Part shown: one piece after another, positions 8,592-16,227 of the stretch
How positions within the stretch are numbered: the stretch's first letter is position 1
Layout: each line of letters starts with the position of its first letter
Assembly (NCBI RefSeq): GCF_013299185.1
Contig: NZ_JAAFKG010000015.1
Span: 56,639 to 120,638 of the forward strand
Length of the DNA stretch: 64,000 nt
Reading direction: 5' to 3'
Source of the DNA: Microcoleus sp. bin48.metabat.b7b8b9.023
Lineage (GTDB): Bacteria; Cyanobacteriota; Cyanobacteriia; Cyanobacteriales; Microcoleaceae
Notes under the pieces: model-generated
Database searches by the model: none
Told to the model about the DNA's origin: nothing
Seen by the model: only the letters and a program-made list of their open reading frames with translations
Made by a program: the position numbers and the translations under genes

Positions 8592-9644
8592 TTAAATTCC
8601 CAGAATGTACTGGCTGTATTTTTTGGGCAAAGCTTTCTGCAACAGGTAAATAATCACCAAACAACCGCACAAAGTGCCTGTAACTAAAAAGCTGAGCTTC
8701 AGCAGCGGATGTACGGGATCGATAAATTTATAAAACACTAACAATACATATTGCACGACTTTTGAATCCAGCAGATATATCGGGAATGAATACGCAGCCA
8801 AGAGTTTGACTAACGACGAAACTCTACTGGGAAGCGCAATATTTTTAGAAAATGCGAGGATCGACAAGACGAAAAAAATTGCGTATCCTTGGGCTGATAG
8901 TTTAAAAAACGAGCGGAAAAACCATCCCTCGGCAGTAACTCCGGTAAGCAGGTAATATTCCCAAATGCTTGCTAGAAAAAAGAGGACTGTTGTTCCTAAA
9001 ACTAGAATTTTTCGGCCTTCGAGAAGTGGTTGAATTTTGTCATAGACTGCGCCCAAAAATAGACCTGTTGAAAATGGCAAAATCCAACTAAAAATCCAGC
9101 GCTCCATCAAAGGTAGAGGTATTGATATGTATTTGAGAGCGGTTAAGTAAAAGAATACGGTAAAAATTGTTTGAATTGTTAAACCCAAAGCTAAAATTTT
9201 TCTGGGTTCTAAAACTCTTAATTTCACTAGCAGCCACCACCAACCGTAGCATTGAATAATTACAACGATGAAATAATAGGGAGGCATCACGGAACCTGTC
9301 AGAATATTTCTGAGCAATGACAGTAAATCAAATTTTTGGAGCGATCCCAAATTATTTAAGATGTACAAAGCTACAGACCAAAACAGGTAGGGTGGTATAA
9401 TTCTTGACAGTCTTTTTTTGACTACCTGTCCGGGATTATTTTGATTGTCGAGTTTGTTAGTGAGGAAAAAACCGCTCAGGAGTAAAAAAGCTGGTACGCA
9501 GAAGAGTTGTAAGGTATCGATAGAGACAAACAAAATTCGGCGATCGCGAAATGAGGCAAACCCAGCATGAGTAATCACAACACTGACTATGGCTAAAGCT
9601 CGGATCAAGTCAAATTCTGCAAACCGATTAGAAGCTTTTTGCAT
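8592..9644 (-). CDS. Membrane acyltransferase 3 (OafA/YrhL-like)
   Basis: A 350-residue integral membrane protein with about ten hydrophobic segments. The N-terminal F-D-L-I-R-A-L-A-I-V-S-V-V-I-T-H (catalytic-type His26) is followed by R-D-R-R and a later F-C-V-P-A-F-L-L-L-S-G-F-F, the hallmark of the acyltransferase-3 family. These enzymes add acetyl or other acyl groups to surface polysaccharides or lipids. A role in exopolysaccharide or lipid decoration is inferred only from family. Confidence 0.85.
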   Translation of the reverse strand: MQKASNRFAEFDLIRALAIVSVVITHAGFASFRDRRILFVSIDTLQLFCVPAFLLLSGFFLTNKLDNQNNPGQVVKKRLSRIIPPYLFWSVALYILNNLGSLQKFDLLSLLRNILTGSVMPPYYFIVVIIQCYGWWWLLVKLRVLEPRKILALGLTIQTIFTVFFYLTALKYISIPLPLMERWIFSWILPFSTGLFLGAVYDKIQPLLEGRKILVLGTTVLFFLASIWEYYLLTGVTAEGWFFRSFFKLSAQGYAIFFVLSILAFSKNIALPSRVSSLVKLLAAYSFPIYLLDSKVVQYVLLVFYKFIDPVHPLLKLSFLVTGTLCGCLVIIYLLQKALPKKYSQYILGI

Positions 9645-9982
9645 GGTAAATAGTAGATTGCAAAAATTATGGTCAAATCAGAAATTTTCTGCCTGATGGA
9701 TTTTCACCATAGCAAAAAATGCTATATTTGCTCCTATCTTCACAAAAATTATTAATATTCAAACAAGTCTTGCTACAATCCTCAATCTCATAACAATTAT
9801 TAAAATTATCACCTTCACAGAGCTCCGCATCGGACACTCCACCGTGCCGTTTCCCTAACACTCGCCCGATGTCGCGCCAAGTAGGTCGGAGGCGGGAATA
9901 CCGTTTCCCTGCCATGCGATCGTCCGATCGCCCGTAAATTCACAAAATTACCGATAACTCACACTTTGATTAAAGCAGTTAA
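9645..9982. other. Intergenic, no convincing gene
   Basis: A minus-strand open frame of 80 codons (9673-9915) has no recognisable domain, unusual Cys spacing and no ribosome site. It is treated as chance. HIP1-type octamers are dense at 9915-9940. No terminator or RNA gene was identified. Confidence 0.5.
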
Positions 9983-10669
9983 CTAACCGTTGTTGTGATG
10001 GATGTGCGACGCAGAAACACTATCCAATTGATCTCGCCCATTGCGGATCACGCGCAGCATATCGCTCAGCTTGTGCTCAATATTATCGAGCACTTGGTCG
10101 GCATAATCGTCGGCGCCATTTTGAATTTCCTCGCATTCAGCTATCGCCCTGGCTCTCATTTCTTCCAGTTCCTCTTGAGCCTGGTAGCGAATTTGTTCCA
10201 CTTCCGCCAGCGTCGCCTGCTGAATTGCTTCGCAGTCGAGCAAAACTTGCTGTCGCAACTGATCTGCTTCTATCTTCGCCTGCTGGAGCAGGCCCATATC
10301 ATTTAAAAGTTCTGCTGCTCGCTGTTCTGCTGCTTCTATAACTTCTTGAGCGTAGAGTTGGGCTTCTTGGATCAGTTCCTCTTTGTGCCGGATGACCGTT
10401 TCAGCTTCCCCAAAGGCGATCGGCAAATTTAGCCTCACCAAGTCTAACTGATCGAGCAACTGTTCTTCATCCACCAGAGTGCGTCTGGTCATGGGAATGC
10501 GCGGGCTGTCGAGAACAATTTCCTCAAGCCGGTTCAATTCCCGCTGGATGTCTACTCCTGCGGTTCTGGTCTCGTCTCCGAAGGCGGCGGTGTTCTGAGG
10601 TGATTCGTTCTCAGTGCTGCGTCCGGTAGTGTCGGGTTCGATGCGATTTGGTTCCTGCTGGCGTAACAT
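9983..10669 (-). CDS. DivIVA-like/ATP-synthase-b-like coiled-coil protein
   Basis: A 228-residue acidic protein. Residues about 45-85 form a conserved [12 protein letters not shown] region, then about 95-190 are a long Ala/Glu/Gln-rich coiled coil, with a C-terminal [11 protein letters not shown] tail. Cyanobacterial proteins of this type, including the DivIVA-like cell-division factor Cdv3, are coded next to coaD. Function here is inferred. Its frame overlaps the 3' end of coaD by 118 bp on the same strand; the next internal ATG (about 10495) would remove the overlap but also the N-terminal 58 residues. Confidence 0.65.
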   Translation of the reverse strand: MLRQQEPNRIEPDTTGRSTENESPQNTAAFGDETRTAGVDIQRELNRLEEIVLDSPRIPMTRRTLVDEEQLLDQLDLVRLNLPIAFGEAETVIRHKEELIQEAQLYAQEVIEAAEQRAAELLNDMGLLQQAKIEADQLRQQVLLDCEAIQQATLAEVEQIRYQAQEELEEMRARAIAECEEIQNGADDYADQVLDNIEHKLSDMLRVIRNGRDQLDSVSASHIHHNNG

Positions 10670-11130
10670 TTGTAAATATCTAGGGCGACGTGTTTCGGAA
10701 CAAGATGATCTACGGAGCCACCAAACTTGGCGATTTCTTTAACTACACTACTACTTAAAAAGCTGTACTCGTTAGAAGTTGCCAAAAAAACTGTTTCAAT
10801 TTCCCCCAGAAGGGTTTTATTGGTGTGGGCCATCTGGAGTTCCATTTCAAAATCCGTTAATACCCGGAGTCCCCGCAGCAGCACTTTGGCTTGTCGAATC
10901 TTAGCATAGTTTACTGTCAAACCCTCAAAACTGTCTACTTCTACGTTGGGCAGGTGTTTGGTAGAGCGCAGGATCTGCTCGATCCTTTCTTCTACGGTGA
11001 ACAGAGGGGTTTTGCTGGGATTTTTGACTACGGTAACAATTATGCGATCGAACAGTTTAGATCCCCGCTCGATAATATCTGCGTGACCGAAGGTAATGGG
11101 GTCAAAGCTGCCTGGATAGATTGCAATCAC
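10552..11130 (-). CDS. coaD: Phosphopantetheine adenylyltransferase
   Basis: A 192-residue protein catalysing the penultimate step of coenzyme A synthesis: ATP + 4'-phosphopantetheine gives dephospho-CoA and PPi. The nucleotidyltransferase motif [11 protein letters not shown] is at 6-16, E-R-I-E-Q-I in the middle, L-R-G-L-R near residue 90, and [11 protein letters not shown] late in the chain (the ISSTxxR-like motif). The catalytic core ends near residue 160. The extra 30 or so Pro/Thr/Arg-rich residues coincide with the reading frame of the downstream DivIVA-like gene. The cluster order is coaD then divIVA-like. Confidence 0.95.
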   Translation of the reverse strand: MIAIYPGSFDPITFGHADIIERGSKLFDRIIVTVVKNPSKTPLFTVEERIEQILRSTKHLPNVEVDSFEGLTVNYAKIRQAKVLLRGLRVLTDFEMELQMAHTNKTLLGEIETVFLATSNEYSFLSSSVVKEIAKFGGSVDHLVPKHVALDIYKCYASRNQIASNPTLPDAALRTNHLRTPPPSETRPEPQE

Positions 11131-11138
11131 TTGTTTGG

Positions 11139-11340
11139 CGGGAGAGGGGGAGACGGGAGACGGGGAGAGGGGGAGACGGAGGAGACGGGGGAGACGGGAG
11201 ACGGGAGACGGGGAGAGGGAGAGATGTGAAAAATCTTCCTTTTTCCTTTTTCCTTCTGACTGTCAACGGCCAACTGTCAACGGCCAACTGTCAACGGCCA
11301 ACTGTCAACGGCCAACTGTAAACTGTCAACTGTCAACTAT
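11139..11340. repeat. Polypurine repeat and heptamer/14-mer tandem repeat
   Basis: 11139-11223 is a strand-asymmetric (G,A)-rich array of GAGACGGGAGACGGGGAGA-type units. 11256-11340 is a tandem of CAACTGTCAACGGC 14-mers passing into CAACTGT heptamers. The two arrays fill the gap between coaD and the VanY-type gene. Frames reported across them are repeat artefacts. Confidence 0.9.
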
Positions 11341-11343
11341 CTT

Positions 11344-12192
11344 CTACTTTTTGATGGAATGAGCTTTGTAGAAAGTTTCCAGGCTTTGCCTGTCGCCCAC
11401 AAACCGCCAGTGCCAAGGCTCGTAACTGACGCCTTGGCGGTTGTTTTTGGGGAAGGACATTTCAAAGCTGAAAGCGGTGGCATTGGCTTCTAGCCACTTG
11501 AATGCTTGGGTATTTTCAAAGCTGGGACTGAGGTTGGTATCCGGGGAGGAACCGTCACCAAGGTCGATCGCATAACCGGTATGATGTTCGCTATAACCTG
11601 GAGGAGCGCTGACTTCGGCTCGTTTGCTGGCATTTTGCCTGCGTTCAGCTTTTACATCAAAAAATACGTGTTGTTGGTCGTCTACGGATCGAAAGCCTGA
11701 TATGGGAGCAAAATAGATTCCGGCGGCGGCGGCAGCGTTGGCCATTTCCTGATATTTTGCTGCTGCTGAAGTGCGGAGTTTGATGCTACCGTCGGAGGTG
11801 ACATTTACCAAGTCGGCGGCTGGTGCTTCTGGGTAAGGCAAGTGTCCCAGGAGATTGTCTGGGGTGGCGGGTTTTGAGTTGGTAGCTGGACTCGGGGCAT
11901 TACCAGCGGCTGAACTCGCTGCTGCTGGATTTTTTTGAGTTGGCTGTGCCCGACTGGTGGCTGGGAAAAAGTTAAAGTTGAGGTGCAGCCAGATGCTGAC
12001 GCCAAAGGCGACTGCGGCCAATCCTACCAGTTTCCAAATCAGTCCTTTTTTCTTGGACTGACTCCCTCCTGCTTCTAGATATGGGTGGTCTCGTACTGCT
12101 TCTGGAATTTCGTCAGCGGCAAGCTCCGAGGCTTGCGGGGTTTTTCTCGACAGACTAGCGTTATCCAAGCCAGCTCCACTCCTGCACTTCAA
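11344..12192 (-). CDS. VanY/M15B-family D-alanyl-D-alanine carboxypeptidase
   Basis: A 282-residue protein with a cytosolic N-terminus of about 50 residues, one TM segment (about 51-72, G-L-I-W-K-L-V-G-L-A-A-V-A-F-G), a Ala/Pro/Thr-rich linker and a C-terminal peptidase domain. Zinc-site motifs S-E-H-H-T-G-Y-A-I-D (His-x6-Asp) and E-P-W-H-W are present. M15B enzymes trim the terminal D-Ala of peptidoglycan stem peptides on the outer face of the membrane. It is a cell-wall maintenance enzyme with no vancomycin context. The exact start is uncertain; no strong ribosome site is seen. Confidence 0.9.
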   Translation of the reverse strand: MKCRSGAGLDNASLSRKTPQASELAADEIPEAVRDHPYLEAGGSQSKKKGLIWKLVGLAAVAFGVSIWLHLNFNFFPATSRAQPTQKNPAAASSAAGNAPSPATNSKPATPDNLLGHLPYPEAPAADLVNVTSDGSIKLRTSAAAKYQEMANAAAAAGIYFAPISGFRSVDDQQHVFFDVKAERRQNASKRAEVSAPPGYSEHHTGYAIDLGDGSSPDTNLSPSFENTQAFKWLEANATAFSFEMSFPKNNRQGVSYEPWHWRFVGDRQSLETFYKAHSIKK

Positions 12193-12554
12193 TAAGGCTC
12201 AACGTTACAAATTGTATATCGATCTGGGCGATCGCACAGCTACAATTCCCGCTGAGAATATATGATATCTTCCTGACTTCGCCCAGTCCCATCCGCCAAC
12301 TCTCAAATTTGTGATTTTGGTTCCGATTGTCGGGAGTCCGTCGGGGGGCGCACTCGTTGACGCGGCTACTGTCGCTGGTTAATTTTAAAACCGCTGGGCA
12401 TTACCCGACTATTAAGTGTAGTCGCCAAGTGTGGGGTCTCAACAGCGCATGAGCGGACTCATCCTCCTGTCTGTAATTTGACTCTTCGTCAATTTCAGCA
12501 TTCAACACACCACAAGGATAGCAAGACAACACTAGACAATTAAACTATCGAGCC
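12193..12554. other. Intergenic, no gene seen
   Basis: The 362-bp spacer lies between two divergent genes, the VanY-type gene (minus) and the DUF2809 gene (plus). No repeat family, RNA gene or strong hairpin was recognised; it presumably holds both promoters. Confidence 0.5.
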
Positions 12555-12932
12555 ATGTTATATTTTAATCGCAAATATTTTCATCTAGCCTTGATTCTAT
12601 TTTCGATCGAAATCGTTATTGCTGTTTTTTTTACAGATAAGTTTGTTCGTTATTTCCTGGGAGATTTATTGGTAGTGATATTTCTCTATTGCTTCATAAT
12701 GTCTTGGTTAAGACTAGAATCCACAAAAGTAGCTTTATCGGTTCTAACTTTTTCTTTTGTTGTTGAAATATTGCAATATTTTAAGATTCTCAATGCTTTA
12801 GGCTGGGAAAACAACAAGATTGCTATAATTATTTTAGGCAATAGCTTTGATGCGATGGATTTGGTTGCTTATACTGCGGGTATTGCCATAGTTTTGTGGC
12901 TAGAAAATAGAAAAAAACTTTCACGATCGTAG
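12555..12932 (+). CDS. DUF2809-family small membrane protein
   Basis: A 125-residue protein with four predicted TM helices. Family features are F-F-T-D-K-F-V-R-Y-F-L-G-D-L-L-V-V near 26-42, E-I-L-Q-Y-F in the middle and the G-N-S-F-D-A-M-D-L-V-A-Y-T-A-G segment near the C-terminus. The biochemical role of DUF2809 proteins is unknown; several resemble VanZ-like proteins in size and topology. Codon use is more AT-rich than its neighbours. Confidence 0.78.
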   Translation: MLYFNRKYFHLALILFSIEIVIAVFFTDKFVRYFLGDLLVVIFLYCFIMSWLRLESTKVALSVLTFSFVVEILQYFKILNALGWENNKIAIIILGNSFDAMDLVAYTAGIAIVLWLENRKKLSRS

Positions 12933-13266
12933 ATTAAATCAGGCAGGTTTTTAAACGTCTGATTCACAATGCAAATCGGCAAGAATTTATTACTCCGACA
13001 TACCTCATCTTTTTGAGAAAGGCGATAAGTATTTTAACACTTATCATATCAATACTTCGGAAAATTTATGATTAGTAGCAGTAAAGTAAGCATTTTGAGG
13101 CAGTTTGGCGCTCGGTTTACAATAAAAAATAGACAGTTTCAGATGACCAAATAAAAACAGTATAGACTATTGCTTATTTTATATTCCTCATGTTACGATT
13201 AATATTATATACGGTAGAATTAATCAGCTTTCCATAATTTTGCCAACTATCCAACACAAAACAAAC
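12933..13266. other. Intergenic with a solo MITE end
   Basis: About 13002-13028 (TACCTCATC-TTTTTGAGAAAGGCGATA) matches one terminal repeat of the TATAGCC element family found complete at 24853-24983, 28347-28447 and 28544-28631; no second end is seen. AAGTATTTTAACACTTATCAT just after it makes a small imperfect hairpin. No gene was recognised. Confidence 0.5.
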
Positions 13267-13560
13267 ATGAAAAAAGCACTCTTGTTCCTAGCAATGGTAA
13301 CAGTACCAACACTTTGCTTCCCAAGTCTCTGCCTTGCTGATGTTTACATCAAATACTCGAATAAGGATTCACAAAAGTATGTGATGAAAGTTGAGATGAA
13401 CGGCTTAATAAAAGAAGTAACATTTAATGCCCAAACAAGTTCGGCAGCCACCATCCAAGGCAACAGTAAAACCAGTGTGATTATCACACCATGCGGCAAA
13501 GTAGAAGTCAAGAATGAGGCCAAAATTGAAATCGAAAAAGGTTGTATCAAGATTTTGTAA
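13267..13560 (+). CDS. Small secreted protein of unknown function
   Basis: A 97-residue protein from the ATG at 13267, which begins M-K-K-A-L-L-F-L-A-M-V. A classical signal peptide ends near L-C-L-A-D (cleavage about residue 25). The mature part is short, Lys/Thr-rich and predicted beta-rich, with two Cys (C-G near residue 81 and C-I near 93) that could form a disulfide. No family was recognised. It is followed by convergent genes and stands alone. Confidence 0.65.
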   Translation: MKKALLFLAMVTVPTLCFPSLCLADVYIKYSNKDSQKYVMKVEMNGLIKEVTFNAQTSSAATIQGNSKTSVIITPCGKVEVKNEAKIEIEKGCIKIL

Positions 13561-13767
13561 GTGATGGTTGCAGATGATGTTTGAAAAATTTCATTGCTTA
13601 CTATCTTAAGAGCGTGAATTAAATAATTTACACATATTTGGGGGATGGGCGGGACGCCCATCCCACAACAAAAATAAAAATTGTAAGTTATTTAATTCTG
13701 ATTCCTTAGGTTTGTATATCCTGGCATTTCCATCAAAAAGGGGTAATTTGAATTTTTCTCCCCTTGG

Positions 13768-14244
13768 TTAAGAGGAAACGGATATAGGATTGGAATTTTT
13801 CAAACATTCTCTAAGCGTGCAGATAGTCGCGATTTTCACGTGAATAGGGTGACTGAAATACTCTTGAACATCGAGTAGTAACACTTGAATACCTGTGTAA
13901 GGTTTGCTCGTGACTTCCCCGAGTTCGCGTGAAGTTCGCCCTAATAGTAGCTGTAGATAAACACCCTCAATCACTTCATTCATTGCGAAGAAGATCCGAT
14001 CGCTATTTTCGCTAAGTTGATTGGTGACAACTATCTGTTGGGCTGCGATGGGCTGTAACTTCAGCGTTAACTGCACGTAACCCTCAATATAGTTATAGCG
14101 ATGAGTTACTGTTCGATCGAGTCTGAGAGGTTGGGCATTGGGCTGACTGGGTAGTAGTAATAGCGATCGATCGCGATCGAGCTTGGGTGGATCTGCTACC
14201 CCATCGTAAACAATCAAGTTTGATGGTAAATCTGAATTTTTCAT
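13768..14244 (-). CDS. Hypothetical protein
   Basis: 158 residues from the internal ATG at 14244 (M-K-N-S-D-L-P-S-N-L-I-V-Y-D-G). The frame stays open upstream to 14439, but that part is dense in HIP1 octamers and reads as non-coding. The core resembles a soluble alpha/beta protein, with hydrophobic strands V-Q-L-T-L-K-L and I-Q-V-L-L-L-D-V. No motif or family was recognised. It lies downstream of the toxin-antitoxin pair on the same strand. Confidence 0.45.
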   Translation of the reverse strand: MKNSDLPSNLIVYDGVADPPKLDRDRSLLLLPSQPNAQPLRLDRTVTHRYNYIEGYVQLTLKLQPIAAQQIVVTNQLSENSDRIFFAMNEVIEGVYLQLLLGRTSRELGEVTSKPYTGIQVLLLDVQEYFSHPIHVKIATICTLRECLKNSNPISVSS

Positions 14245-14435
14245 TGTTTTTGGCAGGAGATCGCACTTACTCGCGATCGGGTGCATCTGGTTTTTGAAGA
14301 TGGCTATAGCACGATCGCATCTAAAGTTATTAGTTACGATCTCATATTGACTACGGTCATGCGATCGCCCGTACAAACATATTTGCTCGTACAAGCCGCT
14401 GCACCCCTCGCGATCGTACAGGCGATCGGCCACCA

Positions 14436-14804
14436 TCAAACCTTACCAACTTCCGCCAACTCAGCAACATTAGCAGAAATTTCCTCATCCCCTGCATCAA
14501 CCGCAACCGTTAACTTCAATCCCAAAGCCTTCAGCCAATTAGCCAAAGCATAAATAGTTGCAATCCCAGATTGCGACAGCAAAGCATCTAACTTTTCCAA
14601 AAGTAACTTAGCATCCTCAGCCGACATATTTGGTTTTCCCAAACTCTCAAATACATTGCTAAGTGCGAGTTCAAGCAAACCTGGTTCAGGCTCTTCGTCT
14701 TCCAAATGCGCCGTTAGATAAGCGGCAGCGTGTATCTTATCCTTGAGGGCTTCAATCAGATAATCTTGATAACTATCGCTCGTTGGCATTTTCGCGTTCT
14801 CCAT
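14436..14804 (-). CDS. HI1420-type antitoxin, copy 1
   Basis: About 122 residues from the ATG at 14804 (alternative ATG at 14789, M-P-T-S-D-S-Y). The sequence has the HI1420/TIGR02684 antidote layout: a short N-terminus, an A-A-A-Y-L-x-x-x-L-E-D-E helix, A-L-S-N-V-F-E-S-L-G, and W-L-K-A-L-G-L-K-L-T-V-A-V. The toxin gene precedes and overlaps it by 17-32 bp, the usual toxin-first order. The last 33 or so residues are identical to copy 2, and the DNA is near-identical there. It would neutralise the RelE/HigB-like toxin and repress the operon. Confidence 0.78.
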   Translation of the reverse strand: MENAKMPTSDSYQDYLIEALKDKIHAAAYLTAHLEDEEPEPGLLELALSNVFESLGKPNMSAEDAKLLLEKLDALLSQSGIATIYALANWLKALGLKLTVAVDAGDEEISANVAELAEVGKV

Positions 14805-15153
14805 ATTCTTTCCAATACTCCTTAGCTCGACGGATATCTTGTTGTTGAGTGCTTTTATCTCCACCGCAGAGGATTAGCACTATTGTTGACCCAACTTGTC
14901 CGAAGTACACCCGATACCCAGGCCCAAAATCAATTTTTAATTCGCAGACTCCTTCGCCAACAGACTTGCTGTTTCCTAAATTCCCCAAGCGAACTCGATC
15001 GAGCCTTTGTTCAATTTTAACTACTGCACTCAAATCTCGCAGGGAACTAAGCCACTCTGCGAAAGGATTTCTACCGTCTGGGGTAATATAGCGTCTAATT
15101 TCACTCTTGTTGTACTTCCATAAAGTCGATCGCACTTGCTCGCTTATTATCAT
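14773..15153 (-). CDS. HI1419/RelE-family toxin, copy 1 (N-terminal frameshift)
   Basis: A 126-residue frame with the TIGR02683 killer-protein core: P-D-G-R-N-P-F-A-E-W-L, R-L-D-R-V-R-L-G-N-L-G, V-G-E-G-V-C-E-L-K-I-D-F-G-P-G-Y-R-V-Y-F, G-G-D-K-S-T-Q-x-x-D-I-R-R-A-K-E-Y-W. These toxins are RelE-like mRNA interferases. The expected start (M-E-V-Q-Q-E-) at 15121 is out of frame by one base: removing the base at 15103 gives M-E-V-Q-Q-E-E-I-R-R-Y, aligned with copy 2. The open frame instead enters from an ATG at 15153. The catalytic part is intact. Confidence 0.72.
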   Translation of the reverse strand: MIISEQVRSTLWKYNKSEIRRYITPDGRNPFAEWLSSLRDLSAVVKIEQRLDRVRLGNLGNSKSVGEGVCELKIDFGPGYRVYFGQVGSTIVLILCGGDKSTQQQDIRRAKEYWKEYGERENANER

Positions 15154-15171
15154 ATGGGCGATCGCCCAAAA

Positions 15172-15531
15172 TCAAACCTTACCAACTTCCGCCAACTCAG
15201 CAACATTAGCAGAAATTTCCTCATCCCCTGCATCAACCGCAACCGTTAACTTCAATCCCAAAGCCTTCAGCCAACTAGCCAAACCATAAATTGTCGCAAT
15301 TCCGTCTCCCGACAACAAAGCATCTAACTTTTCCAAATGCAATTTAGCATCATCAGCAGACATATTTGGTTCACCCAGAGCTTCAAATACATCCCTCAGC
15401 GCTTTTCGCATAATTTTTAATTCCAAATCTCCCTCTTCTTCCTCAAAAATCTCTGTGATGTAAGCAGGAGAAAAATTTGGATCTTTGAGAGATTTGATTT
15501 TAAACGGATGGTAAGGGACACTTTTACGCAT
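15172..15531 (-). CDS. HI1420-type antitoxin, copy 2
   Basis: 119 residues from the ATG at 15531 (M-R-K-S-V-P-Y-H-P-F), chosen by alignment to copy 1 and because it overlaps the ancestral toxin stop. The body is A-L-R-D-V-F-E-A-L-G-E-P-N-M-S-A-D-D-A-K followed by the C-terminal W-L-K-A-L-G-L-K-L-T-V-A-V block. Roughly 100 bp at its 3' end (15174-15280) are nearly identical to copy 1 (14445-14550), much closer than the rest of the gene, which suggests recent duplication or gene conversion. Confidence 0.75.
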   Translation of the reverse strand: MRKSVPYHPFKIKSLKDPNFSPAYITEIFEEEEGDLELKIMRKALRDVFEALGEPNMSADDAKLHLEKLDALLSGDGIATIYGLASWLKALGLKLTVAVDAGDEEISANVAELAEVGKV

Positions 15532-15581
15532 TTTCTTGGCTCCTGTATTCTTCCCAATATTTCTTAGCAGTGCGAATATCT

Positions 15582-15863
15582 TCATCTTTCCTTTCTTTTA
15601 TCTCCACCACACAGCAAAAGCACTATAGTTGTTTCTACTTGTCCAAAATAAACTCTGTAGCCCGGGCCAAAGTCAATTTTCAATTCCGAGACACCTTCGC
15701 CAACCGATCGACAATCTCCCAAATTTCCATTGCTAACACGCTCCAGCCTTTTCACAATCTTGGCTTTACCCTTAAAGTCGCGGAGAGATTCCAACCACTC
15801 ATCAAAAGGAACTCTGCCGTCAGGCTGGCTATAACTCTCAATTTCCTTGGGTTGCACTTCCAT
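15582..15863 (-). pseudogene. HI1419/RelE-family toxin, copy 2 (C-terminal frameshift)
   Basis: From ATG 15863 (M-E-V-Q-P-K-E-I) the frame gives 93 residues ending G-G-D-K-R-K-E-R. In copy 1 the chain continues with the D-I-R-R-A-K-E-Y-W helix. Dropping one base in the four-base homopolymer at 15596-15599 restores G-G-D-K-E-R-K-D-E-D-I-R-T-A-K-K-Y-W-E-E-Y and runs to a stop at 15524-15526, which overlaps the antitoxin ATG. The loss of the terminal helix could inactivate the toxin. The frame also stays open upstream to 16073 through unrecognised sequence. Confidence 0.7.
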
Positions 15864-16227
15864 AATTCCACCTTCTGTAAATACTACAGATAGAGTATGT
15901 GACAGTTGAAGGTGCGGAATGTGGGCATAACGCTCTTTCGTCACTCTCGTCATATAAAAACCTGGAACTTTTACACCGAGAGACTTTCCCCTTTTGAGCT
16001 TGAGGTATGGGTTCCTATCAGTTTGCGATCGCCAGATTGCCCATTGAGTATAAGTTTCATCAGTTGGCTGCAATTTTTATTTTTCTGGAGTGACAAAAGA
16101 GCGATAATCTTGATTCTAGCCGCGATCGCACTCCAATCTTACAGTCGCGCCCGATCGCCCCTTGACTCCATGCGCTACAATTATTAAGAAATCTTTAGTT
16201 AAATCCGTTTAACGTCCCAGACGCATT
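15864..16227. other. Intergenic with an open frame fused to toxin copy 2
   Basis: On the minus strand the toxin-2 frame is open upstream to 16073, giving about 70 residues (L-K-L-K-R-G-K-S-L-G-V-K-V-P-G-F-Y and similar). These have no recognised domain and could be a remnant of another gene. The plus strand must hold the typA promoter; no clear box was identified. Confidence 0.4.

Noticed and set aside
9673..9915. 80-codon minus-strand frame
   Set aside because: No family, no ribosome site, and overlaps HIP1-rich spacer DNA.
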